A stretch of DNA of 64,000 nt from Agromyces bauzanensis (GTDB lineage: Bacteria; Actinomycetota; Actinomycetes; Actinomycetales; Microbacteriaceae), in contig NZ_BMMD01000018.1 in the NCBI RefSeq assembly GCF_014645655.1, positions 1 through 64,000 of the forward strand, written 5' to 3'. The position numbers were made by a program, and so were the translations under genes. Each line of letters begins with the position of its first letter. Position 1 is the first letter of the stretch. This document shows, one piece after another, positions 18,277 to 35,553 of the stretch. The notes beneath the pieces were generated by a model. It worked only from the letters and a program-made list of their open reading frames with translations. It made no database searches and had not been told where the DNA came from.

Positions 18277-18740
18277 ATGCCCGACGAGCCGACGGCCGAG
18301 CGCGCGCACTGCGTCAGCGAGCGGATCGGACCGGGCAGCGTCTCGGTCGTCCGCACCGGCACGCGCACCCACGAGGGCCGGAACGAGCGCGGCTCGACGG
18401 TGCGCATCGGCCCAGCCGACGCCGAGGGCTGCTTCACGCCGGCGAGCTGCTGAAACTGGCGCTCATCGGCTGCGCCGGCATGCGCCGACCGGGTGGTCGC
18501 CCGCCGGCTCGGCGACGACTTCGCGATGACCGTCTGGGCGCACGACCGGTCGGATCGCGACGAGAATCGCTACCGCCGCATCGACGAGGAGCTTCTCGTC
18601 GATCTCTCGCACCTCGAGCCCGACGACCGGGCGACGCTCATCGACCTCATGGACAAGGCGATCCGGCGCGGATGCATCGTGGCCCGCAGTGTGGAGACTT
18701 GCATCGAACTCGACGCCATGATCGACGGCGTCGAGACTCA
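18277..18740 (+). pseudogene. OsmC-family peroxiredoxin-like protein, frameshifted and truncated
   Basis: OsmC/Ohr proteins reduce organic hydroperoxides. The N-terminal part from ATG 18277 reads to GPADAEGCFTP, then hits a stop because one G of an expected GGG is missing at about 18444. The next frame continues with GELLKLALIGCAGM, which holds the second-cysteine region (compare GELLLAALAGC in relatives). The first frame resumes with DRVVARRLGDDFAMTVWAHD and ends near ELDAMIDGVET. Two compensating indels are needed to restore the protein. After about 18735 the sequence merges with the tail of the convergent acyltransferase, so the normal end seems to be lost. AGGGGGATCC precedes the ATG. Confidence 0.7.
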
Positions 18741-19908
18741 GCCGTCGCCACGGTGGTGGCACAGGTGCCCGCGCGGCTCCTCCACGGCGTATCCGGCAAG
18801 GCATCCGCCACCGCGATCGACAGTACGAGCAGCAGCACCATGACGGGCGCCTGACTCGGCCGGCCCGTGATGTACGGCGTGAACATGACGATCGGCCAGT
18901 GCCAGGTAGAGGGAGTATGAGATGCCACCGAACCACTGCACGAGCGGGAGCGCGGCGACCGGGGCGAGGGAGAGGGCCGCCCGCGGCATCCCGGCCCAGA
19001 TGATCGCCGCCGTGCCGAGCACCGGCAGCAGCGCGATGGTGCCGGGGAACCGGTCAACGTCGGTGAACATGAGCGTCGCGATCGCGATCGCGGCGAGCCC
19101 CGCCCAGCCGGCTGCCGCGCGGGTTCGGCGCAGCCGCTCGCCATGGAGCGTGGACAGGAGCGCCAGTATCCCGCCCACGCCGAACTCCCACCCGCGCGCG
19201 AGCGTCGAGAAGTAGGCCAGGTTGTGGTCGTGCATGGTGCGGAGCGTTCCGTACAGGAAGGACGCCACCGTCATCACGACGAGTACGGCGGCGAGCGACT
19301 GGACGCGGCGACGCCCTGAGCGAGTGGCCAGCCAGAGCGCGCCGATGATGAGGAGCGGCCAGATCAGGTAGAACTGCTCCTCCACCGACAACTGACCAGG
19401 AATGCTGCACCGGCGTGGACTCCAGATCGGCGCTGGCCGGGATCTGGGAGTCGCGGGCGAGGTGCCGGTTCTCGACGTAGAGGGCGCTCGAGAGGGTCTG
19501 CTGGAGGAACGGACGCCACTCCGCGAGCGGCACGAAGAGGAGCGTGGCCACCGCGCAGGCCGAGAGCACCACCATGGCTGCGGGCAGGATGCGGCGGGCG
19601 CGCAGGACGTAGAACTGCCTCAGGCGCACGCGACCGTGGCGCTCTGCGTCGCGAACCAGCAGCCCGGTGATGAGGAAGCCCGAGACGACGAAGAAGACGT
19701 CGACACCGACGAGGCCGACGGGCAGCGCCGCGGGCCAGAAGTGATAGAGGAGCACGCATCCGATCGCGACCGCACGCAGCGCCTGGATCTCGGGGCGCAC
19801 GGACGACCCCTGCGCGGCGGCGGAAGATCCGTTGCGCAGCAGCCCGCGCTGACCCCGCGCCACTTGCGCGGGGTCTGCGCCAGGCGGGATGGCGCGGACC
19901 GCGCACAA
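18738..19908 (-). pseudogene. Acyltransferase-3 family membrane protein, frameshifted and truncated
   Basis: These integral membrane enzymes O-acylate surface polysaccharides. The N-terminal half shows IQALRAVAIGCVLLYHFWP, GVDVFFVVSGFLITGLL and RQFYVLRARRILPAAMVVL. The frame breaks in the conserved SVEEQFYLIWPLL at about 19390 by one extra base, continues with GWEFGVGGILALLS and FGGISYSLYL, and breaks again at the expected LWHWPIV (about 18905, two bases missing). A last break precedes YAVEEPRGHL. No C-terminal SGNH domain follows. At least three frame changes and the missing end mark a pseudogene; it is fused tail to tail with the OsmC-like pseudogene. Confidence 0.8.
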
Positions 19909-19947
19909 CTGGCGCAGAGTGCGGGGGCGATGCCCGGGACACGACGA

Positions 19948-19975
19948 AGGGGCCGGGCCCGAAGGCCCGACCCCT
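19948..19975 (-). terminator. Probable terminator after tuf
   Basis: On the minus strand AGGGGTCGGGCC, the four bases TTCG and GGCCCGGCCCCT form a 12-bp stem with one wobble pair, about 40 bases after the tuf stop. It is followed by TTCGTCG, a weak T-tract as usual in high-GC actinobacteria. Confidence 0.75.
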
Positions 19976-20013
19976 GCCGGTTCCCGTTCCGGACGGATCC
20001 GGCGGGACTGGTG

Positions 20014-21207
20014 CTACTTGATGATCTTCGTGACCGTGCCGGCGCCGACGGTGCGACCGCCCTCGCGGATGGCGAAGCCGAGGCCCTCCTCCATGGCGAT
20101 CGGCTGGATGAGCTCGACCGTCATGTCGGTGGTGTCGCCGGGCATGACCATCTCGGTGCCCTCGGGCAGCGTGATGACGCCGGTGACGTCGGTGGTGCGG
20201 AAGTAGAACTGCGGACGGTAGTTCGCGTAGAACGGGTTGTGGCGGCCGCCCTCCTCCTTCGAGAGGATGTACGCCGTGCCCTCGAAGATGGTGTGCGGGG
20301 TGACCGAGCCCGGGGCCACGACGACCTGGCCGCGCTCGACGTCCTCACGCTTGGTGCCACGGAGCAGGAGACCGCAGTTCTCGCCGGCCCACGCCTCGTC
20401 GAGCTGCTTGTGGAACATCTCGATACCCGTGACCGTGGTCTTCTGCGTCGGACGGATGCCGACGATCTCGACCTCGGAGTTGATCTTCAGCGTGCCGCGC
20501 TCGGCGCGACCCGTGACGACCGTGCCGCGACCGGTGATGGTGAAGACGTCCTCGATGGGCATGAGGAACGGCTTGTCCTTGTCGCGCACCGGGTCGGGGA
20601 TCGACTCGTCGACGGCGTCCATCAGGTCGAGAACCGACTGGACCCACTTCTCGTCGCCCTCGAGGGCCTTGAGGCCCGAGACGCGCACGACCGGCGCGTT
20701 GTCGCCGTCGAAGCCCTGGCTCGAGAGCAGCTCGCGGACCTCGAGCTCGACGAGCTCCAGGATCTCCTCGTCGTCGACCATGTCGGCCTTGTTCAGCGCG
20801 ACGAGCAGGTAGGGCACGCCGACCTGCTTGGCGAGCAGGACGTGCTCACGCGTCTGGGCCATCGGGCCGTCGGTCGCCGCGACCACGAGGATCGCGCCGT
20901 CCATCTGGGCAGCACCGGTGATCATGTTCTTGATGTAGTCGGCGTGACCCGGGGCGTCGACGTGCGCGTAGTGGCGCTTCGGCGTCTCGTACTCGACGTG
21001 CGAGATATTGATCGTGATGCCGCGCTGGCGCTCCTCGGGAGCCGAGTCGATCGATGCGAAGTCGCGCTGCACGTTCGTGGCCGACGGGTACTTGTCTGCC
21101 AGGACCTTCGAGATCGCTGCGGTGAGCGTCGTCTTGCCGTGGTCGACGTGACCGATCGTACCGATGTTGACGTGCGGCTTGGTCCGCTCGAACTTGGCCT
21201 TAGCCAC
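20014..21207 (-). CDS. tuf: Translation elongation factor Tu
   Basis: GTPase that brings aminoacyl-tRNA to the ribosome. It has 397 residues. G1 is [12 protein letters not shown]3 [12 protein letters not shown] and G4 [10 protein letters not shown]; domain 2 and 3 motifs include [13 protein letters not shown] and [13 protein letters not shown]. The start is GTG at 21207 with AGGAGGA upstream. It is the last gene of the str operon, 112 bases after fusA. No clear separate promoter was found in that gap. Confidence 0.97.
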   Translation of the reverse strand: MAKAKFERTKPHVNIGTIGHVDHGKTTLTAAISKVLADKYPSATNVQRDFASIDSAPEERQRGITINISHVEYETPKRHYAHVDAPGHADYIKNMITGAAQMDGAILVVAATDGPMAQTREHVLLAKQVGVPYLLVALNKADMVDDEEILELVELEVRELLSSQGFDGDNAPVVRVSGLKALEGDEKWVQSVLDLMDAVDESIPDPVRDKDKPFLMPIEDVFTITGRGTVVTGRAERGTLKINSEVEIVGIRPTQKTTVTGIEMFHKQLDEAWAGENCGLLLRGTKREDVERGQVVVAPGSVTPHTIFEGTAYILSKEEGGRHNPFYANYRPQFYFRTTDVTGVITLPEGTEMVMPGDTTDMTVELIQPIAMEEGLGFAIREGGRTVGAGTVTKIIK

Positions 21208-21319
21208 TGTGGGTCCTCCTCAGGACTCGTGTAGGAACCCCGGGCGCTGGATTGCGACCGGTGTGCTACGGGGTTGTGTTGACATGTTACGCGAACCGGT
21301 TGGCTCGTGCGTCGGAGGG

Positions 21320-23434
21320 CTACTCGCCCTTGTTCTTCTGGACGATCTCGTCGGCGACAGCCTTCGGGACCTCCGCGTAGCTCTCGAACTCCATCGAGTA
21401 CACGGCCCGGCCCGAGGTCTTCGACCGCAGGTCGCCGATGTAGCCGAACATCTCCGAGAGCGGGACGTGCGCACGCACGACCTTCACGCCGGCGGCGTCC
21501 TCCATCGACTGGATCTGACCGCGACGCGAGTTCAGGTCGCCGATGACGTCACCCATGTACTCCTCAGGGGTGCGCACCTCGACGGACATGAGCGGCTCGA
21601 GCAGAACCGGGTTCGCCTTCCGAGCGGCCTCCTTGAAGCCCATCGAGCCGGCGATCTTGAACGCCATCTCCGAGGAGTCGACGTCGTGGGCTGCGCCGTC
21701 GAGCAGGATGCCCTTGACGCCGACCATCGGGTAGCCGGCCAGGATGCCGTACTGCATGGCGTCCTGGAAGCCGGCGTCGACCGAGGGGATGTACTCGCGC
21801 GGAACGCGGCCACCCGTGACCTTGTTCTCGAACTCGTACGTCTTGTCGGCCGTGATCTCGAGGGGCTCGAGCGCGAACTGGATCTTCGCGAACTGGCCCG
21901 AACCACCCGTCTGCTTCTTGTGGGTGTAGTCGTGCTTCTCGACCGCGCGCTTGATCGTCTCGCGGTAGGCCACCTGGGGCTTGCCGACGTTCGCCTCGAC
22001 CTTGAACTCCCGCTTCATGCGGTCGACGAGGATGTCGAGGTGCAGCTCGCCCATGCCCTTGATGACCGTCTGGCCGGTCTCCTGGTTGAGCTCGGTGCGG
22101 AAGGTGGGGTCCTCCTCGGCGAGCTTCTGGATCGCCGTGCCGAGCTTCTCCTGGTCGGCCTTGGTCTTCGGCTCGATGGCGACCTCGATGACCGGGGCCG
22201 GGAACGTCATCGACTCGAGGACGACCTGTTTGTCGGGGTCGCACAGGGTGTCGCCCGTGGTCGTGTCCTTCAGTCCGATGACCGCGTAGATGTTGCCCGC
22301 GGTGACCGAGTCGACCGGGTTCTCCTTGTTGGCGTGCATCTGGAAGATCTTCCCGATGCGCTCCTTCTTGCCCTTGGTCGAGTTGATGACCTGGCCACCG
22401 GAGTCGAGGTGACCCGAGTACACGCGGATGTAGGTGAGCCGACCGAAGAACGGGTGCACCGCGACCTTGAACGCGAGTGCCGCGAAGGGGTCGTTGGCGT
22501 CGGGGTGACGCTCGATGATCTCGTCCTCGTTGCGAGGGTTGCGACCCTCGACTGCCGGCACGTCGAGCGGCGATGGCAGGAAGTCGATGACCGCGTCGAG
22601 CATGGGCTGCACGCCGCGGTTCTTGAATGCCGAGCCGCAGAGCACGGGGTAGATCTCGGAGTTGACGGTGAGCTTGCGGATCGCGCCCTTGATCTCGGCG
22701 ACCGTGAGCTCCTCGCCGCCGAAGTACTTCTCGAGCAGCGCGTCGTCGGTCTCGGCGACGGTCTCGAGCAGCACGTGGCGGTACTCCTCCGCCTTCTCCT
22801 TGAGGTCGGCGGGGATCTCCTGCACCTCGTACTTCGCACCCATCGTCACGTCGCCCTTGGCGTCGCCGGGCCACACGAGGGCCCGCATCTCGATGAGGTC
22901 GACGACGCCGACGAATTCGCTCTCCGAACCGATCGGCAGCTGGAGCACGAGCGGCTTCGCGCCGAGGCGCTTGATGATCGTGTCCACGGTGAAGTAGAAG
23001 TCCGCGCCGAGCTTGTCCATCTTGTTGACGAAGCAGATGCGCGGCACGTTGTACTTGTCGGCCTGGCGCCACACGGTCTCGGACTGGGGCTCGACGCCCT
23101 CCTTGCCGTCGAAGACGGCGACGGCGCCGTCGAGCACGCGGAGCGAGCGCTCGACCTCGACCGTGAAGTCGACGTGACCGGGGGTGTCGATGATGTTGAT
23201 CTGGTTCTTGTTCCAGAAGCAGGTCACGGCGGCCGACGTGATCGTGATGCCGCGCTCCTTCTCCTGCTCCATCCAGTCGGTCGTCGAGGCGCCGTCGTGG
23301 GTCTCGCCGATCTTGTGGTTCACGCCCGTGTAGAACAGGATGCGCTCGGTGGTGGTGGTCTTGCCGGCATCGATGTGCGCCATGATGCCGATGTTGCGGA
23401 CCTTGCTCAGGTCGGTGAGCACGTCTTGTGCCAC
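21320..23434 (-). CDS. fusA: Translation elongation factor G
   Basis: GTPase that drives ribosomal translocation and, with RRF, recycling. I start it at GTG 23434 ([20 protein letters not shown]), 704 residues, because GGAGG lies 7 bases upstream; the frame is open for 59 more codons that do not resemble EF-G. Motifs are [41 protein letters not shown] and in domain [16 protein letters not shown]. It lies 100 bases after rpsG across a GGATGCC hairpin. Confidence 0.97.
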   Translation of the reverse strand: MAQDVLTDLSKVRNIGIMAHIDAGKTTTTERILFYTGVNHKIGETHDGASTTDWMEQEKERGITITSAAVTCFWNKNQINIIDTPGHVDFTVEVERSLRVLDGAVAVFDGKEGVEPQSETVWRQADKYNVPRICFVNKMDKLGADFYFTVDTIIKRLGAKPLVLQLPIGSESEFVGVVDLIEMRALVWPGDAKGDVTMGAKYEVQEIPADLKEKAEEYRHVLLETVAETDDALLEKYFGGEELTVAEIKGAIRKLTVNSEIYPVLCGSAFKNRGVQPMLDAVIDFLPSPLDVPAVEGRNPRNEDEIIERHPDANDPFAALAFKVAVHPFFGRLTYIRVYSGHLDSGGQVINSTKGKKERIGKIFQMHANKENPVDSVTAGNIYAVIGLKDTTTGDTLCDPDKQVVLESMTFPAPVIEVAIEPKTKADQEKLGTAIQKLAEEDPTFRTELNQETGQTVIKGMGELHLDILVDRMKREFKVEANVGKPQVAYRETIKRAVEKHDYTHKKQTGGSGQFAKIQFALEPLEITADKTYEFENKVTGGRVPREYIPSVDAGFQDAMQYGILAGYPMVGVKGILLDGAAHDVDSSEMAFKIAGSMGFKEAARKANPVLLEPLMSVEVRTPEEYMGDVIGDLNSRRGQIQSMEDAAGVKVVRAHVPLSEMFGYIGDLRSKTSGRAVYSMEFESYAEVPKAVADEIVQKNKGE

Positions 23435-23476
23435 GGGGGTTCCTCCGGGGAAGTCAGGAGTGGAAGGGGGAGTGGA

Positions 23477-23526
23477 CGGATGCCGCCCTTCGGCGGGCTC
23501 AGGGACCGCCTCAGCGGCGGCATCCG
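23477..23526. repeat. GGATGCC hairpin between rpsG and fusA
   Basis: CGGATGCCGCC (23477-23487) and GGCGGCATCCG (23516-23526) form a perfect 11-bp stem. The 28-base loop holds a smaller stem, GGCGG with CCGCC. It lies 8 bases after the rpsG stop. There is no T-tract; a role in RNA processing or partial termination is a guess. Confidence 0.65.
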
Positions 23527-23534
23527 CCCATCGA

Positions 23535-24005
23535 CTACCAGCGGTAGTGGGCGAAGGCGCGGTTCGACTCGGCCATCTTGTGGGTGTCCTCACGGCGCTT
23601 GACCGCGGCACCGAGGCCGTTCGACGCGTCGAGGATCTCGTTGGTGAGACGCTCGGTCATCGTCTTCTCGCGACGAGCCTTGGCGTAGCTCGTGAGCCAG
23701 CGCAGGGCGAGGGTGTTGGCGCGGTGCGGCTTCACCTCGACGGGGACCTGGTAGGTCGAACCGCCGACGCGCCGCGAGCGCACCTCGAGGGTGGGACGCA
23801 CGTTGTCGAGCGCCTTCTTCAGGGTGGCGACGGCGTCCTGGCCGGACTTCGTGGCGACGTTCTCGAGCGCCTCGTACACGATGCGCTGCGCGAGGTCCTT
23901 CTTGCCGTCGATCAGGATCTTGTTGACGAGCTGGCTGACGACCGGCGAGCCGTACACGGGGTCGGCGACGACGGGGCGCTTCGGAGCGGGTCCCTTGCGA
24001 GGCAT
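23535..24005 (-). CDS. rpsG: 30S ribosomal protein S7
   Basis: Small-subunit head protein that contacts the mRNA exit; in E. coli it represses its own operon. It has 156 residues, the canonical length, with [29 protein letters not shown]-like [19 protein letters not shown] and [20 protein letters not shown]. Its start overlaps the rpsL stop by one base. Confidence 0.97.
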   Translation of the reverse strand: MPRKGPAPKRPVVADPVYGSPVVSQLVNKILIDGKKDLAQRIVYEALENVATKSGQDAVATLKKALDNVRPTLEVRSRRVGGSTYQVPVEVKPHRANTLALRWLTSYAKARREKTMTERLTNEILDASNGLGAAVKRREDTHKMAESNRAFAHYRW

Positions 24006-24379
24006 TACTTCTTCTCCATCTTCGCGCCGTAGCGGCTACGAGCCTGCTTGCGGTTCTTCACGGCCTGCGTGTCGAGCGCGCCGCGGATGATCTTGTAGCG
24101 CACACCGGGAAGGTCCTTCACGCGACCGCCGCGGACGAGCACCATCGAGTGCTCCTGCAGGTTGTGGCCCTCACCGGGGATGTAGGCCGTAACTTCGGTG
24201 CCGTTCGAGAGCTTCACACGTGCCACCTTGCGGAGCGCGGAGTTCGGCTTCTTCGGGGTGGTGGTGTACACACGCGTGCACACGCCGCGCTGCTGGGGGT
24301 TGGCCTTCAGGGCGGGAGCCTTGGTCTTGGTGACCTTCGGCGAGCGACCCTTGCGGACCAACTGCTGAATGGTTGGCAC
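24005..24379 (-). CDS. rpsL: 30S ribosomal protein S12
   Basis: Decoding-centre protein and a classic site of streptomycin resistance. I start it at GTG 24379 ([20 protein letters not shown]), 124 residues, since AGGAG lies 5 bases upstream; the open frame continues into the leader without homology. The streptomycin-site loops read [16 protein letters not shown] and [11 protein letters not shown], with the wild-type lysines and proline, so no resistance change is visible. Confidence 0.97.
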   Translation of the reverse strand: MPTIQQLVRKGRSPKVTKTKAPALKANPQQRGVCTRVYTTTPKKPNSALRKVARVKLSNGTEVTAYIPGEGHNLQEHSMVLVRGGRVKDLPGVRYKIIRGALDTQAVKNRKQARSRYGAKMEKK

Positions 24380-24762
24380 TGCTTCTCCTTGTTTGTGCTG
24401 CACGGTGACAGCGTTGATGGATTTCACATCACGACCCACCGGCACTGCAGAACCGCAGCGCCTGTTGCGTGGTGGGTATGCCGTGGGGGCGACCGACGAG
24501 GTGCCCTGCGAGTGTGCGCCTGCTACGAGCTCGAGGCGTGGCATGCTGGTCGCCATCTGGCGAAGCTCCGGCAGGCACGATTCAAGCACGCGTCAACGCG
24601 CACACCCGATCAATGGTAATGCGGCGTAACCTCGCGGTCAAATGACGATGGATGCCATGAGCCCGTGTTCTCCGACGGCGGAAGCCATGGCGTCTCGGCC
24701 ACCGCTGGTAGAGGAGCCCCCGGCCGATTCGGACGCGTCCACAACGTCATTAGGAAGAACAC
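24380..24762. other. Leader and promoter region of the str operon
   Basis: About 380 bases without a convincing gene. The promoter listed below places the rpsL transcript start near 24606, giving a leader of roughly 225 bases before rpsL. Open frames here are in-frame extensions of rpsL or shadows. Beyond the promoter, 24642-24762 is the downstream flank of the unknown gene at 24763 and shows nothing notable. Confidence 0.5.
24613..24641 (-). promoter_or_regulatory. Promoter of the rpsL-rpsG-fusA-tuf operon
   Basis: On the minus strand TTGACC (24636-24641) is followed after exactly 17 bases by TACCAT (24613-24618). This matches the housekeeping sigma consensus at 5 of 6 positions in the -35 box and the key T, A and last T of the -10 box. 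Confidence 0.7.
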
Positions 24763-25410
24763 CTAGCCGGGCCACCCCGGCGAGTCGAGTTCGCGGTCGA
24801 GGTCGGCCAGCAGCTCCTCCACCTGCGGTTCGACGTACGCGACCACGGCGCTGCGGATGCGCTCGCGGTGCTGGGAGAGTTCGACGCAGATGCGCCGGCC
24901 GAGCTGCTTCGCGAACTCGTCGGCGAGCCGCACCTCCTCGCGCAGCGCCTCCTTCTCCTCGAACGTGAACGGGCGGGGCGCGGGCTCGTCGTGCTCGGCG
25001 GCGGCATCCGCCTCGAGCCCCGTCAGCGTGAACAGGAAGGGTTGGTCGGGCACCGGCTCGGGATCGAGGTCGAGCCCGAGGAACTCGGGGTCCAGCCCCT
25101 CCCCCGCGCGGTACGGGCGCCGGGCCTTGCGCTCCTCGGCGAGGCGGATCTCGGCGTGCAGCATCGGGAGGTTCCGCGCCGTGTAGTCGTCGACGGCAAC
25201 GTCGATGACGCCCTTCATGCGCATCGAGAACGCGTGCTGGACGGGGTGCGGCACGTCCACGTCCAGGCCTGCGGCGGCGAGGATGGGCGAGCCGAAGCAG
25301 CGGGTGCAGAGGCGCACGCGCGCGCGATGGGTGCCCGGCCGCCACCTCGGCAGCCAGGCCAGCCAGCGGTCGACCTCGTGGCTGACGCGCGCCTCGATCG
25401 ATCCCTCCAC
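24763..25410 (-). CDS. Conserved protein of unknown function
   Basis: I do not recognise a defined domain. From GTG 25410 the 215-residue product opens VEGSIEARVSHEVDRWLAWL and contains one CxxC (LCTRCFGSPI), HPVQHAFSMRMKGVIDVAVD and a Glu/Arg-rich helical second half ending with a leucine-rich stretch. It has no signal peptide or membrane segment. The start is uncertain: there is no ribosome binding site at this GTG, and the frame is open upstream. Similar proteins are, to my knowledge, common next to rpsL or rpoC in Microbacteriaceae. It ends 122 bases from the str promoter. Confidence 0.65.
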   Translation of the reverse strand: MEGSIEARVSHEVDRWLAWLPRWRPGTHRARVRLCTRCFGSPILAAAGLDVDVPHPVQHAFSMRMKGVIDVAVDDYTARNLPMLHAEIRLAEERKARRPYRAGEGLDPEFLGLDLDPEPVPDQPFLFTLTGLEADAAAEHDEPAPRPFTFEEKEALREEVRLADEFAKQLGRRICVELSQHRERIRSAVVAYVEPQVEELLADLDRELDSPGWPG

Positions 25411-25483
25411 GCGATCACGATACTGCGCGGCGTTCTCGACCTCCTCGACCTTTGGACGGACTGGCGCGCCGGCGCGGCATCCG

Positions 25484-25960
25484 TCACTCCTCGTCGTCGC
25501 GTTCCCACGGCCATCGCGGTCGCTCGACGCCGCCCGACTGGGCGCGGGCGACGAGGAGGGCGAGCCATGCGACGAGCGCCGCGCACGCCGGGAGGAGCAG
25601 GCCGAACCAGCCGCCGCCGAACCCGAGGCCGAAGATGAGGCTGGCGAGCACCGTGCCCGTCGCGATCGCGTAGCCGACGACCGCGACGACGACCGCGGCG
25701 ACCCAGGCCCAGACCGCGGCCAGCAGGGTGCCGGCGAGCACGCGCTCGGGGCGACGCAGCGCGCGGCCGAGGTGCAGCAGCACCGCGAGCGCCGATGCCC
25801 CCACGATCGCAGGTCCCACGAGACGGCCGGCGTCCTCCCTAGAGATGACCTCCGCGTCGGTGAGGAGGCTGACGAAGCCGTAGGCGGCCACCACCAATGC
25901 GAGGTAGAGGGCCGTGGCGAATCCGGCCACCGGCCAGGCCCTCCGCCCGTTCTCCTGCAT
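25484..25960 (-). CDS. Small integral membrane protein (DUF6121-like)
   Basis: The 158-residue product has four hydrophobic segments: about 10-32 (VAGFATALYLALVVAAYGFV), 48-66, 78-102 (LLAAVWAWVAAVVVAVVGYA) and 106-142. A charged tail ends in RPRWPWERDDEE. It resembles the DUF6121 group of actinobacterial membrane proteins, but that name is from memory. GGAGG directly abuts the ATG at 25960, too close to be ideal. It follows the frameshifted gene at 25971 by 10 bases and probably shares its transcript. Confidence 0.7.
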   Translation of the reverse strand: MQENGRRAWPVAGFATALYLALVVAAYGFVSLLTDAEVISREDAGRLVGPAIVGASALAVLLHLGRALRRPERVLAGTLLAAVWAWVAAVVVAVVGYAIATGTVLASLIFGLGFGGGWFGLLLPACAALVAWLALLVARAQSGGVERPRWPWERDDEE

Positions 25961-25970
25961 CCTCCGAGAC

Positions 25971-26390
25971 TACGCCCGGGCAGCACCAGGTGGCGCGACG
26001 AGGCGACGCTCGACCCGTCGCCGCGGGGCGCGCAGCGCGCCCACCACGTGCGCCGCCGTGGCCGCCCTCGGACGCGCCGGCGAGCAGGAGGGGAGCCGCC
26101 ATCAGCGCGAGCAGGAACCCGACCGCGTCCCAGCCCCACGCGGGGCGAGGCACGGGCTCTTCCTCGGCGTGATCCTGGCGTCGGGCGAGTTCCTGCCGGA
26201 GCCGACTCACGGTGCGATCGAATCGGCGGCCGAGGTCGACGAGCCGGCGAGCCGCCTCCACGTCGATGCGCGACAACGCCGCATCCTCGAGCGTCCGGAT
26301 GACGGCCGCCGGCGGGTCGACCGGGGTGAGCGGCATCGTGCGCGCCCGTTCGGCGGCGACGCGAGCGGCATCCGTCACCGTGCCGGTCAT
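25971..26390 (-). pseudogene. Small membrane-anchored protein, frameshifted near its end
   Basis: From ATG 26390 the frame reads MTGTVTDAARVAAERARTMP, a helical region (DVEAARRLVDLGRRFDRTVS) and one membrane segment (AVGFLLALMAAPLLLAG). Straight translation then runs on as low-quality sequence and overlaps the next gene by 122 bases. If one G is removed near 26065 the protein continues ATAAHVVGALRAPRRRVERR and stops at 25971, just before the next gene. I therefore take the single-base insertion as a real frameshift. Function unknown. Its ATG overlaps the stop of the broken gene upstream (ATGA). Confidence 0.55.
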
Positions 26391-26810
26391 GCGAAGCCCC
26401 CACCCGGATGCCGCGCACCAGTTCGTCGAGGAACGGCGCCATGTAGCCGGCGTCGCGCGCGCTGTCGCCGGTGCCGCTGACCGCGACCGCACGCCGTCGA
26501 CGTCGAACACGTAGTTGAGCCGACCGGCGGCGATCGCCGGGTCGCTCGAGGGCAGCACGATCGCGGCGCGGTGCGCCGGGCACGGGCGTGATCGCGAATT
26601 CGCGCACGGCGGCACGGCGCCATGGTCGTGTCGGTGTCGCGCAGCGGTCGATCGCCGCGGCCGGCCGTGCGGCCACCGGCGGTGCGGCCACGGTCGTGGG
26701 AGCCGCCGAGGCCGCCGAGGCCACGGGAACCGTCCCGGCGCCGGTAGGCACGAGCTCGGGCGGCACCCACGCGCCGACCCCCTCGGGTGTGCACGGCCGC
26801 GCTGCGGCGC
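26387..26810 (-). pseudogene. Remnant of an unrecognised gene in several frames
   Basis: About 420 bases with coding-like sequence spread over at least two frames: GVGAWVPPELVPTGAGTVPV in one, IVLPSSDPAIAAGRLNYVFD in another, then VAVSGTGDSARDAGYMAPFL back in the first. The end in the third frame (HPGGGFA, stop at 26387) overlaps the next start as ATGA. I do not recognise the family. Frame changes near 26620 and 26500 are needed to join the pieces, so it is probably broken. Confidence 0.45.
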
Positions 26811-26833
26811 GTCTCACCCGCACCGGGTGAGAC
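26811..26833 (-). terminator. Probable terminator after the 26847 gene
   Basis: GTCTCACCC and GGGTGAGAC form a perfect 9-bp stem with a 5-base loop, 13 bases after the stop of the gene ending at 26847. There is no T-tract. Confidence 0.5.
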
Positions 26834-26846
26834 ACGCCGACGGAGC

Positions 26847-27875
26847 TCAGCGCGGCTGCGGCCCGGCCGCGATCTCGCGGTCGTACGCCTCGCGCGCCAC
26901 CCGGTTGCGCTCGGTGACCGCGCGGCCACGAGCCGCGATCCAGCCGCCGAGCCAGATCGGGATCTCGCGCGCGATGACGAACGCCACGATCGCGAAGGGG
27001 TCGAGCCAGCGCTGCCGTAGGAAGTCCGCCGCGTCGCCGACCGCGAGCCGCCACGCCTGCACCGTGAGCACGGCACCACCCACGTAGGCGAAGTACACGA
27101 GCACGCCGACGAGCAGGCCGAACACGGCGTAGGCCCACCACGCGCCACGGTTCACGATCGCGGCGAGCAGCGCGAAGCCCACGAAGAACGCGAGGATCGG
27201 CACCCAGAACACCGGGCTCGCGAGGAACTCCACGAACGCGTCCGTCGCCTCGGCGGCGTCGCCGCGTCCGAGCAGGAGCAGGTACGCGACGCCCGCGTAG
27301 AGGAGCGCGAAGACGACGGTGCCGACGAGGGCCACGAGCACGCCGAATCCGCGGTTGCCCCGGGGCTTGGGCGGTGTCGGCGCCTGCACGTAGATGGTCT
27401 GCGGGGCGGGAGCCGGGACCGCAGGGGTGGTCTCGGGCTCCGGCGCGAGGGTGGCGGATCCCGCCGCGATGCCTGGGGCCGCGACGGAGGCGGCCGGCAC
27501 GTATGTCTCACGACGCACGGAGTCGGCCGGCACCGGCTCGGGCACCGCGTCGCCCGACCCGCCGGCGTCGTGGATGTCGGATGCCTCGGGCGTGGCGTTC
27601 GCCCGTTCGACGGCGGCGTCGAGCCGGGCGGTGGCGTCGGGCGAGTCGAGCGGCTCCTCCATGGTTTCCGGCACCGGTTCGGACGCGCCGGGTTCGGATG
27701 CGTCGGCGGCGGATGCATCGACCGGAGGCGCCGCATCGACCGGCGCCGCCGGCTCGGCGGCGGGCGACGACAGGCCCCGGTCGGCGAGATCGGCCTCGTG
27801 CTCGTCCGCGTGCGGCTCGAGCCCGCCCGCGTCGTGCGGGCGCTCCGGCTCGGATCCGGGAGTCGTGCTGCTCAT
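26847..27875 (-). CDS. Membrane protein with a long acidic, disordered N-terminal region
   Basis: I do not recognise a family. The 342-residue product starts at ATG 27875 (AAGGAG upstream). About 155 residues of Asp/Glu/Ala/Pro-rich low-complexity sequence come first (for example AAPPVDASAADASEPGASEP). Four hydrophobic segments follow, near 170-190 (GFGVLVALVGTVVFALLYAG), 212-232, 240-262 and 285-310, with a short basic C-terminus. The long charged tail probably faces the cytoplasm. It lies downstream of rpoC in the same direction, separated by a terminator, so it is probably transcribed on its own. Confidence 0.75.
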   Translation of the reverse strand: MSSTTPGSEPERPHDAGGLEPHADEHEADLADRGLSSPAAEPAAPVDAAPPVDASAADASEPGASEPVPETMEEPLDSPDATARLDAAVERANATPEASDIHDAGGSGDAVPEPVPADSVRRETYVPAASVAAPGIAAGSATLAPEPETTPAVPAPAPQTIYVQAPTPPKPRGNRGFGVLVALVGTVVFALLYAGVAYLLLLGRGDAAEATDAFVEFLASPVFWVPILAFFVGFALLAAIVNRGAWWAYAVFGLLVGVLVYFAYVGGAVLTVQAWRLAVGDAADFLRQRWLDPFAIVAFVIAREIPIWLGGWIAARGRAVTERNRVAREAYDREIAAGPQPR

Positions 27876-27988
27876 GTCGCGCTCCTTCCGGGCGCCGTCG
27901 CACCCGCGATTGTGGCCACTGTAACAACGCCGGCAAGCCATTCCGGGCAGCCGCGCGGCGCTTCGCGCACGGTTGCGGGCGGCCACGT

Positions 27989-28002
27989 GGCATCCGGATG
28001 CC
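27989..28002. repeat. 14-bp perfect palindrome made of two GGATGCC heptamers
   Basis: GGCATCCGGATGCC is its own reverse complement and consists of the window's recurrent heptamer head to head. It lies next to the rpoC terminator. Confidence 0.7.
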
Positions 28003-28017
28003 CCGGAGACGCCGAAA

Positions 28018-28039
28018 GGCCCCGGATCGCTCCGGGGCC
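28018..28039 (-). terminator. Terminator after rpoC
   Basis: GGCCCCGGA and TCCGGGGCC form a perfect 9-bp GC-rich stem with a 4-base loop. On the minus strand it is followed by TTTCGG. It lies about 85 bases after the rpoC stop. Confidence 0.8.
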
Positions 28040-28123
28040 CTTCGGTCGTGTCGCGGCGGTCTGTCCTCGCGAGGGCGGCCCGAGTTCGGGTTGCCCTCGC
28101 GAGCGTCGGCCGCCGCGGGCGAC

Positions 28124-32020
<3,897 letters not shown>

Positions 32021-32061
32021 TTTCTCTCCTAGAAAAGTCTCAGTCGTCGTTCTGGCCGGGT

Positions 32062-35553
<3,492 letters not shown>

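Noticed and set aside
21208-21319. A separate promoter for tuf in the fusA-tuf gap
   Set aside because: A TTGACA is present, but on the plus strand. No minus-strand pair of boxes with proper spacing was found.
24005-24379. Streptomycin-resistance changes in rpsL or rifampicin-resistance changes in rpoB
   Set aside because: The usual resistance positions show wild-type residues in both proteins.
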